DNA from: Tenacibaculum sp. 190524A05c
Lineage (GTDB): Bacteria; Bacteroidota; Bacteroidia; Flavobacteriales; Flavobacteriaceae
Direction of reading: 5' to 3'
NCBI RefSeq assembly: GCF_964036595.1
Contig: NZ_OZ038523.1
Location: 1,392,501 to 1,456,500, forward strand
Length of the DNA stretch: 64,000 bases
Shown piece after piece: positions 1 through 6,745 of this stretch; the stretch's first letter is position 1, and each line of letters starts with the position of its first letter. Made by a program: the position numbers and the translations under genes. The notes beneath the pieces are model-generated. The model saw nothing but the letters and a program-made list of their open reading frames with translations, did not search any database and was not told the origin of the DNA.

Positions 1-693
1 TTTATTTGATAATCCTCTATGACCTGGAATTATCACGGTATCATCATTAGAAATAATCAAAGCTTTGTCTATTGCAGCAATATAACCGTTAATACTTCCA
101 CCACTGGTTAAATCAATGTATGGAAACTTTCCTTGAAAATAAGTATCTCCCATATGAAGTACATTACTAGATGTAAAATAAATATGAGCATCTCCATCTG
201 TATGTGCATTATGTACATGAGAAATCAACACATCTTCTCCATTAAAATGAACCATCATATCTTTACTAAAAGTTATTACTGGCAAAGCGCTTTCTGGTGA
301 TGCAGGACGTTTTCTTCCTCTTACAACACTTTCTACACTCATTCGTTTTCTAACATTATCATGAGAAATTATAACCGCACCTTCTTTACTCATATTTTCA
401 TTTCCTCCAGTATGATCACCATGCCAATGTGTATTTATCAAGTATTTTACAGGTTTATCTGTAATTCCTTTTATAGCTTTTAATATTTTAGGAGTCAATT
501 TTGCAAATTGATCGTCAATCATAAAAGCACCATCTTCTCCTACAAATAATCCGATATTACCACCTTGACCTTTTAACATATAAATGTTATCCGTAATCTT
601 TACAGGTTCAATTACTACTTCTTTATTTTGTGCATTGCTTACCGTTAACGCAAACGTAAAACATAAACCTAGGGCGTATTTAAGTTTTCTCAT
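1..693 (-). CDS. Metallo-beta-lactamase-fold hydrolase, secreted (3' end cut by window)
   Basis: The minus-strand frame is open from an ATG at 693 to base 1, so the C-terminus lies outside the window. The protein starts with a signal peptide ending near NAQN, so it is probably periplasmic. The zinc-binding HxHxDH motif of the metallo-beta-lactamase superfamily is visible as THWHGDHTGG near residue 85; a later HNAHTDGD and a terminal PGHRG match the third and fourth metal-ligand regions. The ATG overlaps the stop of the upstream acetyltransferase as ATGA, so the two are probably translationally coupled. Substrate is unknown; the superfamily includes glyoxalase II-like enzymes and beta-lactamases, and nothing here proves antibiotic hydrolysis. 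Confidence 0.85.
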   Translation of the reverse strand, partial: MRKLKYALGLCFTFALTVSNAQNKEVVIEPVKITDNIYMLKGQGGNIGLFVGEDGAFMIDDQFAKLTPKILKAIKGITDKPVKYLINTHWHGDHTGGNENMSKEGAVIISHDNVRKRMSVESVVRGRKRPASPESALPVITFSKDMMVHFNGEDVLISHVHNAHTDGDAHIYFTSSNVLHMGDTYFQGKFPYIDLTSGGSINGYIAAIDKALIISNDDTVIIPGHRGLSNK

Positions 694-1124
694 TTTTTGA
701 TTGGTTTGTACATTTTGTAATGAGGACCCGCTTTATTTATAAATCGTTCCCCAATAATTATAAATTCATTTTTCTCGTAAAACTTAACGGCAACTTCTCG
801 AGCATTACACCATAAAAAGTCAATATTTAGTTTTTCCAACTCGTTAGTCGCAAACGACAACAATAACTTTCCATATCCTTTTCCCCTTGCCTCAGGAGAA
901 CTTGCCATTCCTCTTAGTTGATATTGTTTTCCTTTTAAATCATCAATTCCATTCTCCATAAAAGTACCAATACAAACAATTTGATTTTCGTCATACACGC
1001 CAACATGAATTGTACTATCATCTAAATCACCTTCAAATTCATGAGGTAAATCAATATTTTTTCGAAGCACTTCTATTCGTAAAGGATATGTATCTTGAGC
1101 AGTTATTTTTTTTACAGAAACCAT
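690..1124 (-). CDS. GNAT family N-acetyltransferase
   Basis: A 144-residue cytoplasmic protein with the acetyl-CoA-binding pyrophosphate loop of GNAT enzymes, seen as ARGKGYGKLLL near residues 79-89, and the usual final strand region with NAREVAVKFYEKNEF. It should transfer an acetyl group from acetyl-CoA to an amine; the acceptor cannot be read from sequence. Its stop overlaps the start of the metallo-hydrolase downstream (ATGA), and it is divergent, with only 27 bases between, from a second GNAT gene at 1152. The two acetyltransferases are not close paralogues. Confidence 0.85.
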   Translation of the reverse strand: MVSVKKITAQDTYPLRIEVLRKNIDLPHEFEGDLDDSTIHVGVYDENQIVCIGTFMENGIDDLKGKQYQLRGMASSPEARGKGYGKLLLSFATNELEKLNIDFLWCNAREVAVKFYEKNEFIIIGERFINKAGPHYKMYKPIKK

Positions 1125-1151
1125 TATTTTTAACCTGAAATTTAAATTAGC

Positions 1152-1598
1152 ATGAAGATTACTTTTAATACTGTTGACAAAAACAATATCTTAAGCATAC
1201 TTCCTTTATTATCTATTATAAATACTAAAACTCCACCTGATCTTTTAAAACAACGAGTTTTAGAGATGGTAAATTACCAAAATTATGAGTGTGTTGCGGC
1301 ATACGATAATGAAAAAATAATTGGTATTTCTGGCTTATGGTATTCTACTAGACATTACATAGGAAAGAGCGTTGAACCTGATCATGTCATCATTTCTGAA
1401 GATTATAGAGGACAAGGATTAGGAAAAAAGTTTTTTGAATGGATTTATGACCATACAAAAGCAAAAGGATGTGAAGCCATGGAATTAAACACCTATTCCA
1501 CTAATACTAAATCACATAAATTTTATTACAATGAAGATTTTGCCATTTATGGATTTCATTTTTTAAAAGTTTTACGAGAAGACGGAAAATTTTATTAA
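1152..1598 (+). CDS. GNAT family N-acetyltransferase
   Basis: A 148-residue protein with the GNAT acetyl-CoA loop at EDYRGQGLGKKFFEW (about residues 87-101) and the C-terminal NTKSHKFYYNEDF segment typical of the family. Predicted cytosolic N-acetyltransferase of unknown acceptor. It is divergent from the other GNAT gene and is followed by a tRNA-Gly promoter about 20 bases after its stop codon, so it is probably monocistronic. Confidence 0.85.
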   Translation: MKITFNTVDKNNILSILPLLSIINTKTPPDLLKQRVLEMVNYQNYECVAAYDNEKIIGISGLWYSTRHYIGKSVEPDHVIISEDYRGQGLGKKFFEWIYDHTKAKGCEAMELNTYSTNTKSHKFYYNEDFAIYGFHFLKVLREDGKFY

Positions 1599-1616
1599 AA
1601 AAAATCTCAAAAAGAC

Positions 1617-1646
1617 TTGTAGATTTCAAAAAGGGTGATATATTTG
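1617..1646 (+). promoter_or_regulatory. Bacteroidota-type promoter of tRNA-Gly copy 1
   Basis: TTG (1617-1619), a 19-base spacer and TATATTTG (1639-1646), matching the Bacteroidota sigma-A consensus TTG / TAnnTTTG. It lies 16 bases before the mature tRNA 5' end. Confidence 0.75.
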
Positions 1647-1662
1647 CACCCGCAATACCGAC

Positions 1663-1735
1663 GCGGGAGTAGCTCAGTTGGTAGAGCGTCAGCCTTCCAA
1701 GCTGAATGTCGCCGGTTCGAACCCGGTCTCCCGCT
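1663..1735 (+). tRNA. tRNA-Gly(TCC), copy 1
   Basis: 73 bases fold as a full cloverleaf: acceptor GCGGGAG/CTCCCGC, anticodon loop CTTCCAA with anticodon TCC, T loop TTCGAAC. CCA is not encoded. Identical in sequence to the copy at 1892. Confidence 0.97.
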
Positions 1736-1736
1736 C

Positions 1737-1768
1737 AAAAAAACCGAAACATTTGTTTCGGTTTTTTT
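1737..1768 (+). terminator. Terminator after tRNA-Gly copy 1
   Basis: Stem ACCGAAAC/GTTTCGGT with loop ATTT, flanked by A-run and T-run. The loop is the reverse complement of the loop in copy 2 (AAAT). Confidence 0.85.
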
Positions 1769-1844
1769 ATTTTATAGCTTTTCTAACTTATCTCCAAAGA
1801 AAGAGGATTATTGCATCAAATTTTGGTTTCATTTCACAAAAATA

Positions 1845-1875
1845 TTTGCACATTTAAAAAAGGATGTTATATTTG
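1845..1875 (+). promoter_or_regulatory. Promoter of tRNA-Gly copy 2
   Basis: TTTG (1845-1848), exactly 19 bases, then TATATTTG (1868-1875). Same architecture as copy 1; the -33 element comes from sequence outside the repeat. Confidence 0.75.
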
Positions 1876-1891
1876 CATCCGCAATACCAAC

Positions 1892-1964
1892 GCGGGAGTA
1901 GCTCAGTTGGTAGAGCGTCAGCCTTCCAAGCTGAATGTCGCCGGTTCGAACCCGGTCTCCCGCT
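1892..1964 (+). tRNA. tRNA-Gly(TCC), copy 2
   Basis: Same 73-base cloverleaf and anticodon TCC as copy 1, with its own promoter and terminator. Confidence 0.97.
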
Positions 1965-1965
1965 C

Positions 1966-1997
1966 AAAAAAACCGAAACAAATGTTTCGGTTTTTTT
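1966..1997. terminator. Bidirectional terminator between tRNA-Gly copy 2 and rhomboid gene
   Basis: Stem of 14 bases including ACCGAAAC/GTTTCGGT, loop AAAT, with A-run and T-run on either side. It can end both the tRNA transcript and the convergent rhomboid transcript, whose stop is 4 bases away. Confidence 0.85.
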
Positions 1998-2000
1998 ATT

Positions 2001-2645
2001 TTATAGCTTTTCTAATTTATCTCCAAAGAAAAACAATCCAATCACTATTGCTCCCATTATTAAAATCATCATGGGATTATTATTGTAAACGCTTGGTCTT
2101 AATAATAAGGTTACTAAATAACCTCCGATTGCTCCGCCTAAATGTGCAGAATGCCCAATATTGCCAAGCTTTGCTTTCATTCCATATATTGAATACAATA
2201 AATATCCAATACCAAACACATAACCAGGTAAAGGAATTGGTAACGGAAACATAATTAATTCCATCTGTGGATATAACATTATTCCTGAAAATATTACGCC
2301 AGAAACAGCACCCGAAGCACCAATTGCTGAATAAAAAGGATCCTTCTTATTTTGATATAAAGAATACATACTTCCTGCTAACAAACTTGCAAAGTAGATC
2401 AAAAGAAAGTTTTCATTACTAAATCTATTTATTACAATTCCTCCAAATAGATATAAAGCATACATATTAAAACCAAAATGAAGCCAATCAGCATGCAGAA
2501 ACCCCGAAGTAATCATACGAATTTTCTCTCCATTCAATATCTTACCTACTTGGAACTTGTACTTATTAAAGAAAGTATCATCCTGAAAACCTTTAAGAGT
2601 AACTAATAGATTAGCTACAATTAATCCTAAAACTATTTTATTCAT
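2001..2645 (-). CDS. Rhomboid family intramembrane serine protease
   Basis: A 214-residue, six-helix membrane protein. The rhomboid catalytic serine lies in GASGAVSG and the catalytic histidine in HSAHLGGAIGG; an N-terminal region with LHFGFNMYALYLFGG matches the L1 loop and TM2 of the family. It should cleave transmembrane substrates within the bilayer. The ATG at 2645 is chosen: a longer frame would need a TTG at 2666, which lies inside a good -7 box (TAAGTTTG, 2664-2671). It is convergent with the tRNA-Gly cassette, and its last codons were copied in the tandem duplication there. Confidence 0.88.
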   Translation of the reverse strand: MNKIVLGLIVANLLVTLKGFQDDTFFNKYKFQVGKILNGEKIRMITSGFLHADWLHFGFNMYALYLFGGIVINRFSNENFLLIYFASLLAGSMYSLYQNKKDPFYSAIGASGAVSGVIFSGIMLYPQMELIMFPLPIPLPGYVFGIGYLLYSIYGMKAKLGNIGHSAHLGGAIGGYLVTLLLRPSVYNNNPMMILIMGAIVIGLFFFGDKLEKL

Positions 2646-2663
2646 AAATATCAATGTAAAACA

Positions 2664-2671
2664 CAAACTTA
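2664..2671 (-). promoter_or_regulatory. -7 box of the rhomboid gene
   Basis: TAAGTTTG on the minus strand fits TAnnTTTG, 18 bases before the ATG at 2645. No clear -33 element is seen. Confidence 0.4.
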
Positions 2672-2734
2672 ATGAAAAGATTTAGGTAGTTGTATTTTAT
2701 ATTTAAATACGATATTTGCAAAAATTAATTTTTA

Positions 2735-3640
2735 ATGCATTTAGCAGTATACATTTTAGTATTTCCTATTATTTGGCTTATTTCTCGATTGCCAATGCGA
2801 CTATTATATGTTTTTTCAGACTTTTTATTCTTACTGGTTTATTACGTTGTTGGATATCGCAAAAAAGTTGTTTTAAGTAACTTAAAGTTGGCTTTTCCTG
2901 AGAAATCTGATAAAGAATTAAAACGCATTACCAAGAAAACATTACATCACTTTTGTGATTTTATAGTAGAGAGTATTAAAAGCTTTTCTATTTCAGAAAA
3001 AGAAGTTTCTCGCAGATATAAGTTTGTAAACCCAGAAGTTTTAAACAATACGGCAAAGAATGGTAAAAATATTATTCTTACTGGTGCGCATTTAAACAAC
3101 TGGGAATGGTCAGTTTCTATGCCATTAGTTTCTGATATTCATATTTATGGTGCTTACACTCCTATTAAAAACAAGCACTTTAATGAATTCATGAAAAGCT
3201 CTAGAACCAAGTTTAATCTAACAGCTTATAAAACCAGAGAAATGATTCCGAATATGATGAAAAATATCAAAAACGGAAATAAAGGTGCTTACATCTTATT
3301 GAGTGACCAATCACCTGTGGTTCAAAAAACATATCATTGGCAAGAGTTTTTCGGAGTTAAAGTTCCTGTACACACTGGAGCAGAACTTTTAGCTAAGAAG
3401 TTTGATATGTCCGTTATAAACTATTCTACAAAAAAGATAAAGAGAGGTTATTACGAAACGACATTTGAAGTAATTACAGAAAACCCGAAAGAATTAGATA
3501 ATTACCAAATTACTGACAAGTATCTTAAGATTACGGAAGACAGAATAAAAGAACAACCAGAAAATTATTTATGGACTCATAAACGCTTTAAGCATAAACA
3601 TAGATATCAAGAATGGTTGGATAAGTACAAGAAAAAATAG
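2735..3640 (+). CDS. Lipid A biosynthesis acyltransferase (LpxL/HtrB family)
   Basis: A 301-residue inner-membrane protein of the lysophospholipid acyltransferase superfamily, which adds secondary acyl chains to lipid A. The catalytic histidine region reads GAHLNNWE (HX4E type) near residue 118, and LLSDQSP matches a second conserved block. One N-terminal hydrophobic segment anchors it. The ATG follows a near-consensus -7 element (GATATTTG) by about 18 bases. It is monocistronic, with a strong terminator directly after the stop. Whether the acyl donor is acyl-ACP and which lipid A position is modified cannot be told. Confidence 0.85.
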   Translation: MHLAVYILVFPIIWLISRLPMRLLYVFSDFLFLLVYYVVGYRKKVVLSNLKLAFPEKSDKELKRITKKTLHHFCDFIVESIKSFSISEKEVSRRYKFVNPEVLNNTAKNGKNIILTGAHLNNWEWSVSMPLVSDIHIYGAYTPIKNKHFNEFMKSSRTKFNLTAYKTREMIPNMMKNIKNGNKGAYILLSDQSPVVQKTYHWQEFFGVKVPVHTGAELLAKKFDMSVINYSTKKIKRGYYETTFEVITENPKELDNYQITDKYLKITEDRIKEQPENYLWTHKRFKHKHRYQEWLDKYKKK

Positions 3641-3643
3641 ATA

Positions 3644-3672
3644 AAGCTTCTCAAATTGAGAAGCTTTTTTAT
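3644..3672 (+). terminator. Terminator after the lpxL-like gene
   Basis: Stem AAGCTTCTC/GAGAAGCTT, loop AAATT, then a T-run. The 23-base hairpin is identical to the one at 10365-10387. Confidence 0.85.
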
Positions 3673-3684
3673 TATTTTCACTTC

Positions 3685-3912
3685 ATGAAAAACAGCTATG
3701 ATCAACTTAATAGAGAATTTATCGAAACTAGAAAGGATTCTCGTCTAACGATATGCTTTTCAATTGTCTTTGCACTTATTTTTGCTTTTATACCTTTAGC
3801 TGAACTAGTTAAAGATTTTGAGTACAATCAAATTAAGTATGAACCAAAATTTACTTGTATAATAGGTAATTTCGAACCTTTACAATTTAAAGAATATAAG
3901 CCTCTTAAATAA
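3685..3912 (+). CDS. Small single-pass membrane protein, unknown function
   Basis: 75 residues: a charged N-terminus (about 20 residues with RKDSR), one hydrophobic helix (residues 22-42, ICFSIVFALIFAFIPLAEL) and a C-terminal tail with GNFEPLQFKEYKPLK. No family is recognised. It starts a run of small membrane peptides up to 5445. The weak box TATTTTCA ends a few bases before the ATG. Confidence 0.5.
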   Translation: MKNSYDQLNREFIETRKDSRLTICFSIVFALIFAFIPLAELVKDFEYNQIKYEPKFTCIIGNFEPLQFKEYKPLK

Positions 3913-3938
3913 GTTTAAATAGTACCCAATAATATATT

Positions 3939-4034
3939 ATGAGTTTTATTATTTCTTCAGTAATTATATTAATTATTCTCATAATTATTTTCAGAGCGCC
4001 AATGAGTGATTGGATAGATGAATATTTTAGATAG
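3939..4034 (+). CDS. 31-residue single-helix membrane peptide
   Basis: ATG at 3939 to TAG at 4032. After MSFIISS it is a run of I, V and L residues (one membrane helix), then a polar tail RAPMSDWIDEYFR. Not recognised; composition and position beside other such peptides are the only support. Confidence 0.35.
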   Translation: MSFIISSVIILIILIIIFRAPMSDWIDEYFR

Positions 4035-4073
4035 TTGAAATAATTATAGCTATTAACTGTATACTTTTAGTAA

Positions 4074-4169
4074 ATGATTGAAATTAAATCCATTCTTATA
4101 ACAATTATTGTTACTTTCATTGCTCTTCAGTTAACACGTTTCTTCAAAAATAAAAGAGATAACTTTTAA
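4074..4169 (+). CDS. 31-residue single-helix membrane peptide
   Basis: ATG at 4074 to TAA at 4167. One hydrophobic helix (SILITIIVTFIALQL) followed by a basic tail RFFKNKRDNF, as expected for a cytoplasmic-side anchor. No recognised family. It follows the peptide at 3939 by 39 bases. Confidence 0.35.
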   Translation: MIEIKSILITIIVTFIALQLTRFFKNKRDNF

Positions 4170-4287
4170 CTACAATTTAATTAATCATTCGCTTTGTGTT
4201 TTTTACCTAAACTTACATATAGTTTAATCTGAAATTTTCAAATAATTAGATTTCAAAAATTATATTAAAGAAGTAAAATTTATAATT

Positions 4288-4431
4288 ATGAAACCAAAAC
4301 CAATATTAGTAAGACTTATTAAATCATTTGGAAATAAATACGTTATTAAATTTCCAAAACTTATTATTACCGTTGATAGATATTATTACACTAAAATGTC
4401 TAATAGTCCAGATGAATATAACTTCCTTTAA
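4288..4431 (+). CDS. 47-residue basic small protein, unknown function
   Basis: ATG at 4288 to TAA at 4429. Rich in K, I and Y (KFPKLIITVDRYYYTKMS), no membrane helix, no recognised motif. May be a real small gene or chance; about 30 bases separate it from the convergent gene at 4462. Confidence 0.3.
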   Translation: MKPKPILVRLIKSFGNKYVIKFPKLIITVDRYYYTKMSNSPDEYNFL

Positions 4432-4461
4432 TTACAGTTTTGAAGTAATTTGCCTTCTAGT

Positions 4462-4722
4462 TTAATTAGTTTTAATTCTAGAAACATTTTCTAAATTCTT
4501 TAACATTCTAATACACATCGCTGCGGTCTGTATTAATTCGTTTTTTACCTCATCCAACTCACCTTCTTCATATTGAAACTGAAGAGCTGCTCTTGTGGCT
4601 TCTCCTGACTCTTCATTTACAATAGCTATTTGATGAAGAATATCATCCGGCCAAAATGGATGCTTTTGTTCCGCTTTCAACAACTCTTCTTTTATATCTT
4701 GGATTATTTCAGATTCCGTCAT
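4462..4722 (-). CDS. MazG-like all-alpha NTP pyrophosphohydrolase family protein
   Basis: 86 residues, all helical. The segment VNEESGEATRAAL resembles the ExxE metal-binding helix of MazG/phage-type NTP pyrophosphohydrolases, and the later EVKNELIQTAAMCIRML fits the second metal-binding helix. A role in hydrolysing nucleoside triphosphates is inferred from family only; proteins of this size and type are common on phages and in accessory regions. ATG at 4722 is the only good start. Confidence 0.6.
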   Translation of the reverse strand: MTESEIIQDIKEELLKAEQKHPFWPDDILHQIAIVNEESGEATRAALQFQYEEGELDEVKNELIQTAAMCIRMLKNLENVSRIKTN

Positions 4723-4862
4723 TTATGTAATATTTCTACAAATTTAATTTATTCGGATTTTTTATGAGAAAAACTTTTCCTTATTAGTCTCCAATAATCT
4801 TATAACTATCGTATCAACTTGTCTTTTCACCTAATATCAGCCGTTAGAAACATATTAAACCA

Positions 4863-4946
4863 TATCTTTGTAATGACTTAGGAGACGTCCTAAGTTTCTT
4901 TTTCATAGCAATTTTCCCACTCAATCTTTGAGTGGGTTTCTTTTTA
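4863..4946 (+). other. Two consecutive hairpins with a -7 box: possible small RNA
   Basis: TATCTTTG (4863-4870, fits TAnnTTTG) is followed by hairpin ACTTAGGA/TCCTAAGT (4877-4896), then CCCACTCAA/TTGAGTGGG (4917-4937) with a T-rich tail. No -33 element is visible. The remaining bases of the 4722-5046 gap hold nothing else recognisable. Confidence 0.35.
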
Positions 4947-5033
4947 AAATCAATTATCTATATATAACCATTTGTATATTTTACTTTATCCTTTCTTTCA
5001 TCGACACTTCACTATTCAGCAACTTAAGTTTTC

Positions 5034-5041
5034 TATATTTG
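5034..5041 (+). promoter_or_regulatory. -7 box directly before the ATG at 5046
   Basis: TATATTTG ends 4 bases before the ATG, which would put the transcription start on or next to the start codon. Confidence 0.45.
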
Positions 5042-5045
5042 ATTC

Positions 5046-5153
5046 ATGGATTTAATAGAATTTATTTTAGATTTTCTTGCAAGCACTAAAAATGGTTGGA
5101 AGATTTTTCTCCTACTAATAATTATCATCTTCATTTGCGTTGCTTTGACTTAA
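5046..5153 (+). CDS. 35-residue single-helix membrane peptide
   Basis: ATG at 5046, stop TAA at 5151. N-terminal amphipathic part MDLIEFILDFLASTKNG, then a membrane helix rich in L and I. The perfect -7 box just upstream is better support for expression than the peptide itself. Unknown function. Confidence 0.4.
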   Translation: MDLIEFILDFLASTKNGWKIFLLLIIIIFICVALT

Positions 5154-5181
5154 CTACTCTTTTAATTTATTTTGTTTTTAC

Positions 5182-5189
5182 TAGTTTTG
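5182..5189 (+). promoter_or_regulatory. -7 box directly before the ATG at 5194
   Basis: TAGTTTTG fits TAnnTTTG and ends 4 bases before the ATG, implying a leaderless mRNA. Confidence 0.45.
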
Positions 5190-5193
5190 GTTC

Positions 5194-5445
5194 ATGAAAC
5201 TAAAAACCAAATCTCTTTACACCATATTTCTATTAGCTGTTGTTTCTAGTATTTTATGCGTGTATTTTAATTTAATTGCAAAGCCAGAATTGGCTTTAAA
5301 CATAATTGTATCTTTAATGATGTCCTCTCTCCTATCATTTGGTTTTATTTCAGAAGAATCAACTTATTTTCAAAATTTTGTATACTTTTTGTCTTTTGGT
5401 ATTTTAACATTTAATTCAAGAATAATATTTGATTTATTATTTTAA
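5194..5445 (+). CDS. Small membrane protein, two to three helices, unknown function
   Basis: 83 residues with hydrophobic segments at about 9-27, 33-52 and 62-82 and the short basic start MKLKTKS, so an inner-membrane protein. No conserved motif is recognised. Its start is set by a -7 box 4 bases upstream. It is the last of the small membrane proteins in this stretch. Confidence 0.5.
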   Translation: MKLKTKSLYTIFLLAVVSSILCVYFNLIAKPELALNIIVSLMMSSLLSFGFISEESTYFQNFVYFLSFGILTFNSRIIFDLLF

Positions 5446-5455
5446 CTACGCTTAA

Positions 5456-5698
5456 ATCTTTGTTGTTAATTTACCGGACAAGGAAAAATGTTTAACCAAA
5501 CATTATGATGATCTTCAAGACTTTAGTAAAGATGATATCATCAGTTATATGATTATGTCTTTTGATGATTTTAAGTCTAATCCGAAAATTGATGCATTAT
5601 TTAGAATACTGAAAAGTAGAGATAATCAGGAATCTTTAGAAAACATGCACGACAAAATTGACGAGTTAACTAAACTCGTCGATAAGTTAAAGAAGTAG
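5456..5698 (+). pseudogene. Open frame without a start: remnant or 49-residue coiled protein
   Basis: The frame is open for 80 codons after a TAA at 5453, but has no ATG, GTG or TTG start until ATG 5549. The translated part reads as polar helical protein (DDLQDFSKDDIISYM, then DKIDELTKLVDKLKK). It could be the C-terminal remnant of a longer gene or a 49-residue protein starting at 5549. It is convergent with the gene ending at 5706. Confidence 0.35.
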
Positions 5699-5705
5699 TA
5701 TATTT

Positions 5706-6305
5706 TTAATAGCACTTCTTTTTATCCACATATACTTTTTTACCATTATTATTATAATAGAAACATCCTCCTTTAGGACCTCTGTAATATGTTCTAACTG
5801 ATTTATATTTAGCTCTCTTCTTAGACTTCGATTCTTTAGTAAATTGACTAATTTTCGCTGACCGAATAAGATCTTTAGTAGATTGGTTTTGAGACACCCA
5901 CATCTCATTAATATAACCACACATATCTTCTAAACATACTTTGAAGTAATCATTTTCATAGCTAACTACAACAACCTTCCTCTTTTCACTTAATTTCTTT
6001 AAAATTTTTGCTAATGGATGTGGACCGTCCTTTATTTTCCCTCCCGACCTTATAGTAGTTGTAATTAATGAATCTTTTAGTTTTTTTCTCAATAAATTAG
6101 CCTCATGAAACCTTATTTCCTTTTCAACATCATTCAAAGATTTATTTAATTCTAAAATCTTTTTTTCTAATTGTTCCCGTTTAATTCGAAGCTTCTTTAA
6201 ATCTTGATCAACCTGTGATAAACCAATTTTTGGAAACAAAACAAAAACTATAAATACCATTAACCTTAAAGGTCTGAAATTTTCTAATCCATTATTTTCT
6301 CTCAT
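5706..6305 (-). CDS. Secreted coiled-coil/SH3-like protein with C-terminal GPxGGCxYYN motif
   Basis: 199 residues. Order: signal sequence or anchor (about 14-31), coiled coil (32-75, repeated K/E/L heptads), an SH3b-like part (about 85-135, YENDYFKVCLEDMCGYI), a basic linker (KESKSKKRAKYKS), and a C-terminal YRGPKGGCFYY / GKKVYVDKKKC segment. That end resembles the short PBCV-specific basic adaptor-type motif found at the end of many Bacteroidota proteins (my recognition, not a search result). It starts 32 bases after the NUDIX stop with no terminator between, so it may be the last gene of the KAP operon. Confidence 0.6.
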   Translation of the reverse strand: MRENNGLENFRPLRLMVFIVFVLFPKIGLSQVDQDLKKLRIKREQLEKKILELNKSLNDVEKEIRFHEANLLRKKLKDSLITTTIRSGGKIKDGPHPLAKILKKLSEKRKVVVVSYENDYFKVCLEDMCGYINEMWVSQNQSTKDLIRSAKISQFTKESKSKKRAKYKSVRTYYRGPKGGCFYYNNNGKKVYVDKKKCY

Positions 6306-6337
6306 AATAAACTAATCAAAAAACAAGTAATAAAGTA

Positions 6338-6745
6338 TTAATAAACTTTGGTTGGTCCATTCTCTGTAATGAGGATTAACTTTTCTAATAATGGTTTATC
6401 TGCAGGAGCCAAATACAAATTACTCATATCCGATGGACTTAACCATTGATATTGGTCATGATCAGACATGTAACCATTCCATTCTTTTAATTTGCAAGTA
6501 TAGGCGATCAACTCGATTGACAAATCGTCATAATTGTGAGTATTGTAACCAAAATATTTAACTTCCTCAACATCCATTTGTAACTCCTCTTTTAACTCAC
6601 GTATTAATGATTCTTTTAGGCTTTCTCCATTTTCAATTTTACCTCCCGGAAATTCCCAATAGCCACCGAGAGACTTCTCAGGTTTTCTTCTACATATAAA
6701 AACTTTATCGTCGTTGAAAATTATACCACACACTACTCTAATCAT
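6338..6745 (-). CDS. NUDIX hydrolase (MutT/8-oxo-dGTP diphosphatase type)
   Basis: About 135 residues. The Nudix box is complete: GGKIENGESLKESLI then RELKEEL, i.e. GX5EX7REUXEEXGU-like with RE and EE metal ligands. An early CRRKPEKSLGGYWEFPGG matches the MutT subgroup, which hydrolyses oxidised or modified nucleoside triphosphates. ATG 6745 is chosen (6751 is also possible); a longer frame needs a TTG at 6772. The start overlaps the end of the SRA-HNH gene by 8 bases, so translation is coupled and the enzyme is a fixed partner of that operon. In this context it might act on modified nucleotides; that is inference. Confidence 0.85.
   Translation of the reverse strand: MIRVVCGIIFNDDKVFICRRKPEKSLGGYWEFPGGKIENGESLKESLIRELKEELQMDVEEVKYFGYNTHNYDDLSIELIAYTCKLKEWNGYMSDHDQYQWLSPSDMSNLYLAPADKPLLEKLILITENGPTKVY

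Larger units (their letters stand above)
1623..1803 (+). repeat. Direct repeat, copy 1 (tRNA-Gly cassette)
   Basis: About 181 bases repeated at 1852-2032 with few differences (offset 229). The repeat carries the -7 box, tRNA-Gly, terminator, and about 30 bases matching the last codons of the rhomboid gene. In this copy the rhomboid tail is not attached to a gene, so this copy looks like the duplicated, displaced one. Confidence 0.85.
1852..2032 (+). repeat. Direct repeat, copy 2 (tRNA-Gly cassette)
   Basis: Second copy of the repeat described at 1623. Here the distal end is the genuine C-terminal coding end of the rhomboid gene (minus strand, stop at 2001). Confidence 0.85.

Noticed and set aside
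1635-2254. Three overlapping plus-strand open frames across the tRNA-Gly region
   Set aside because: They run through the tRNA genes, terminators and the antisense of the rhomboid gene; no protein-like composition.
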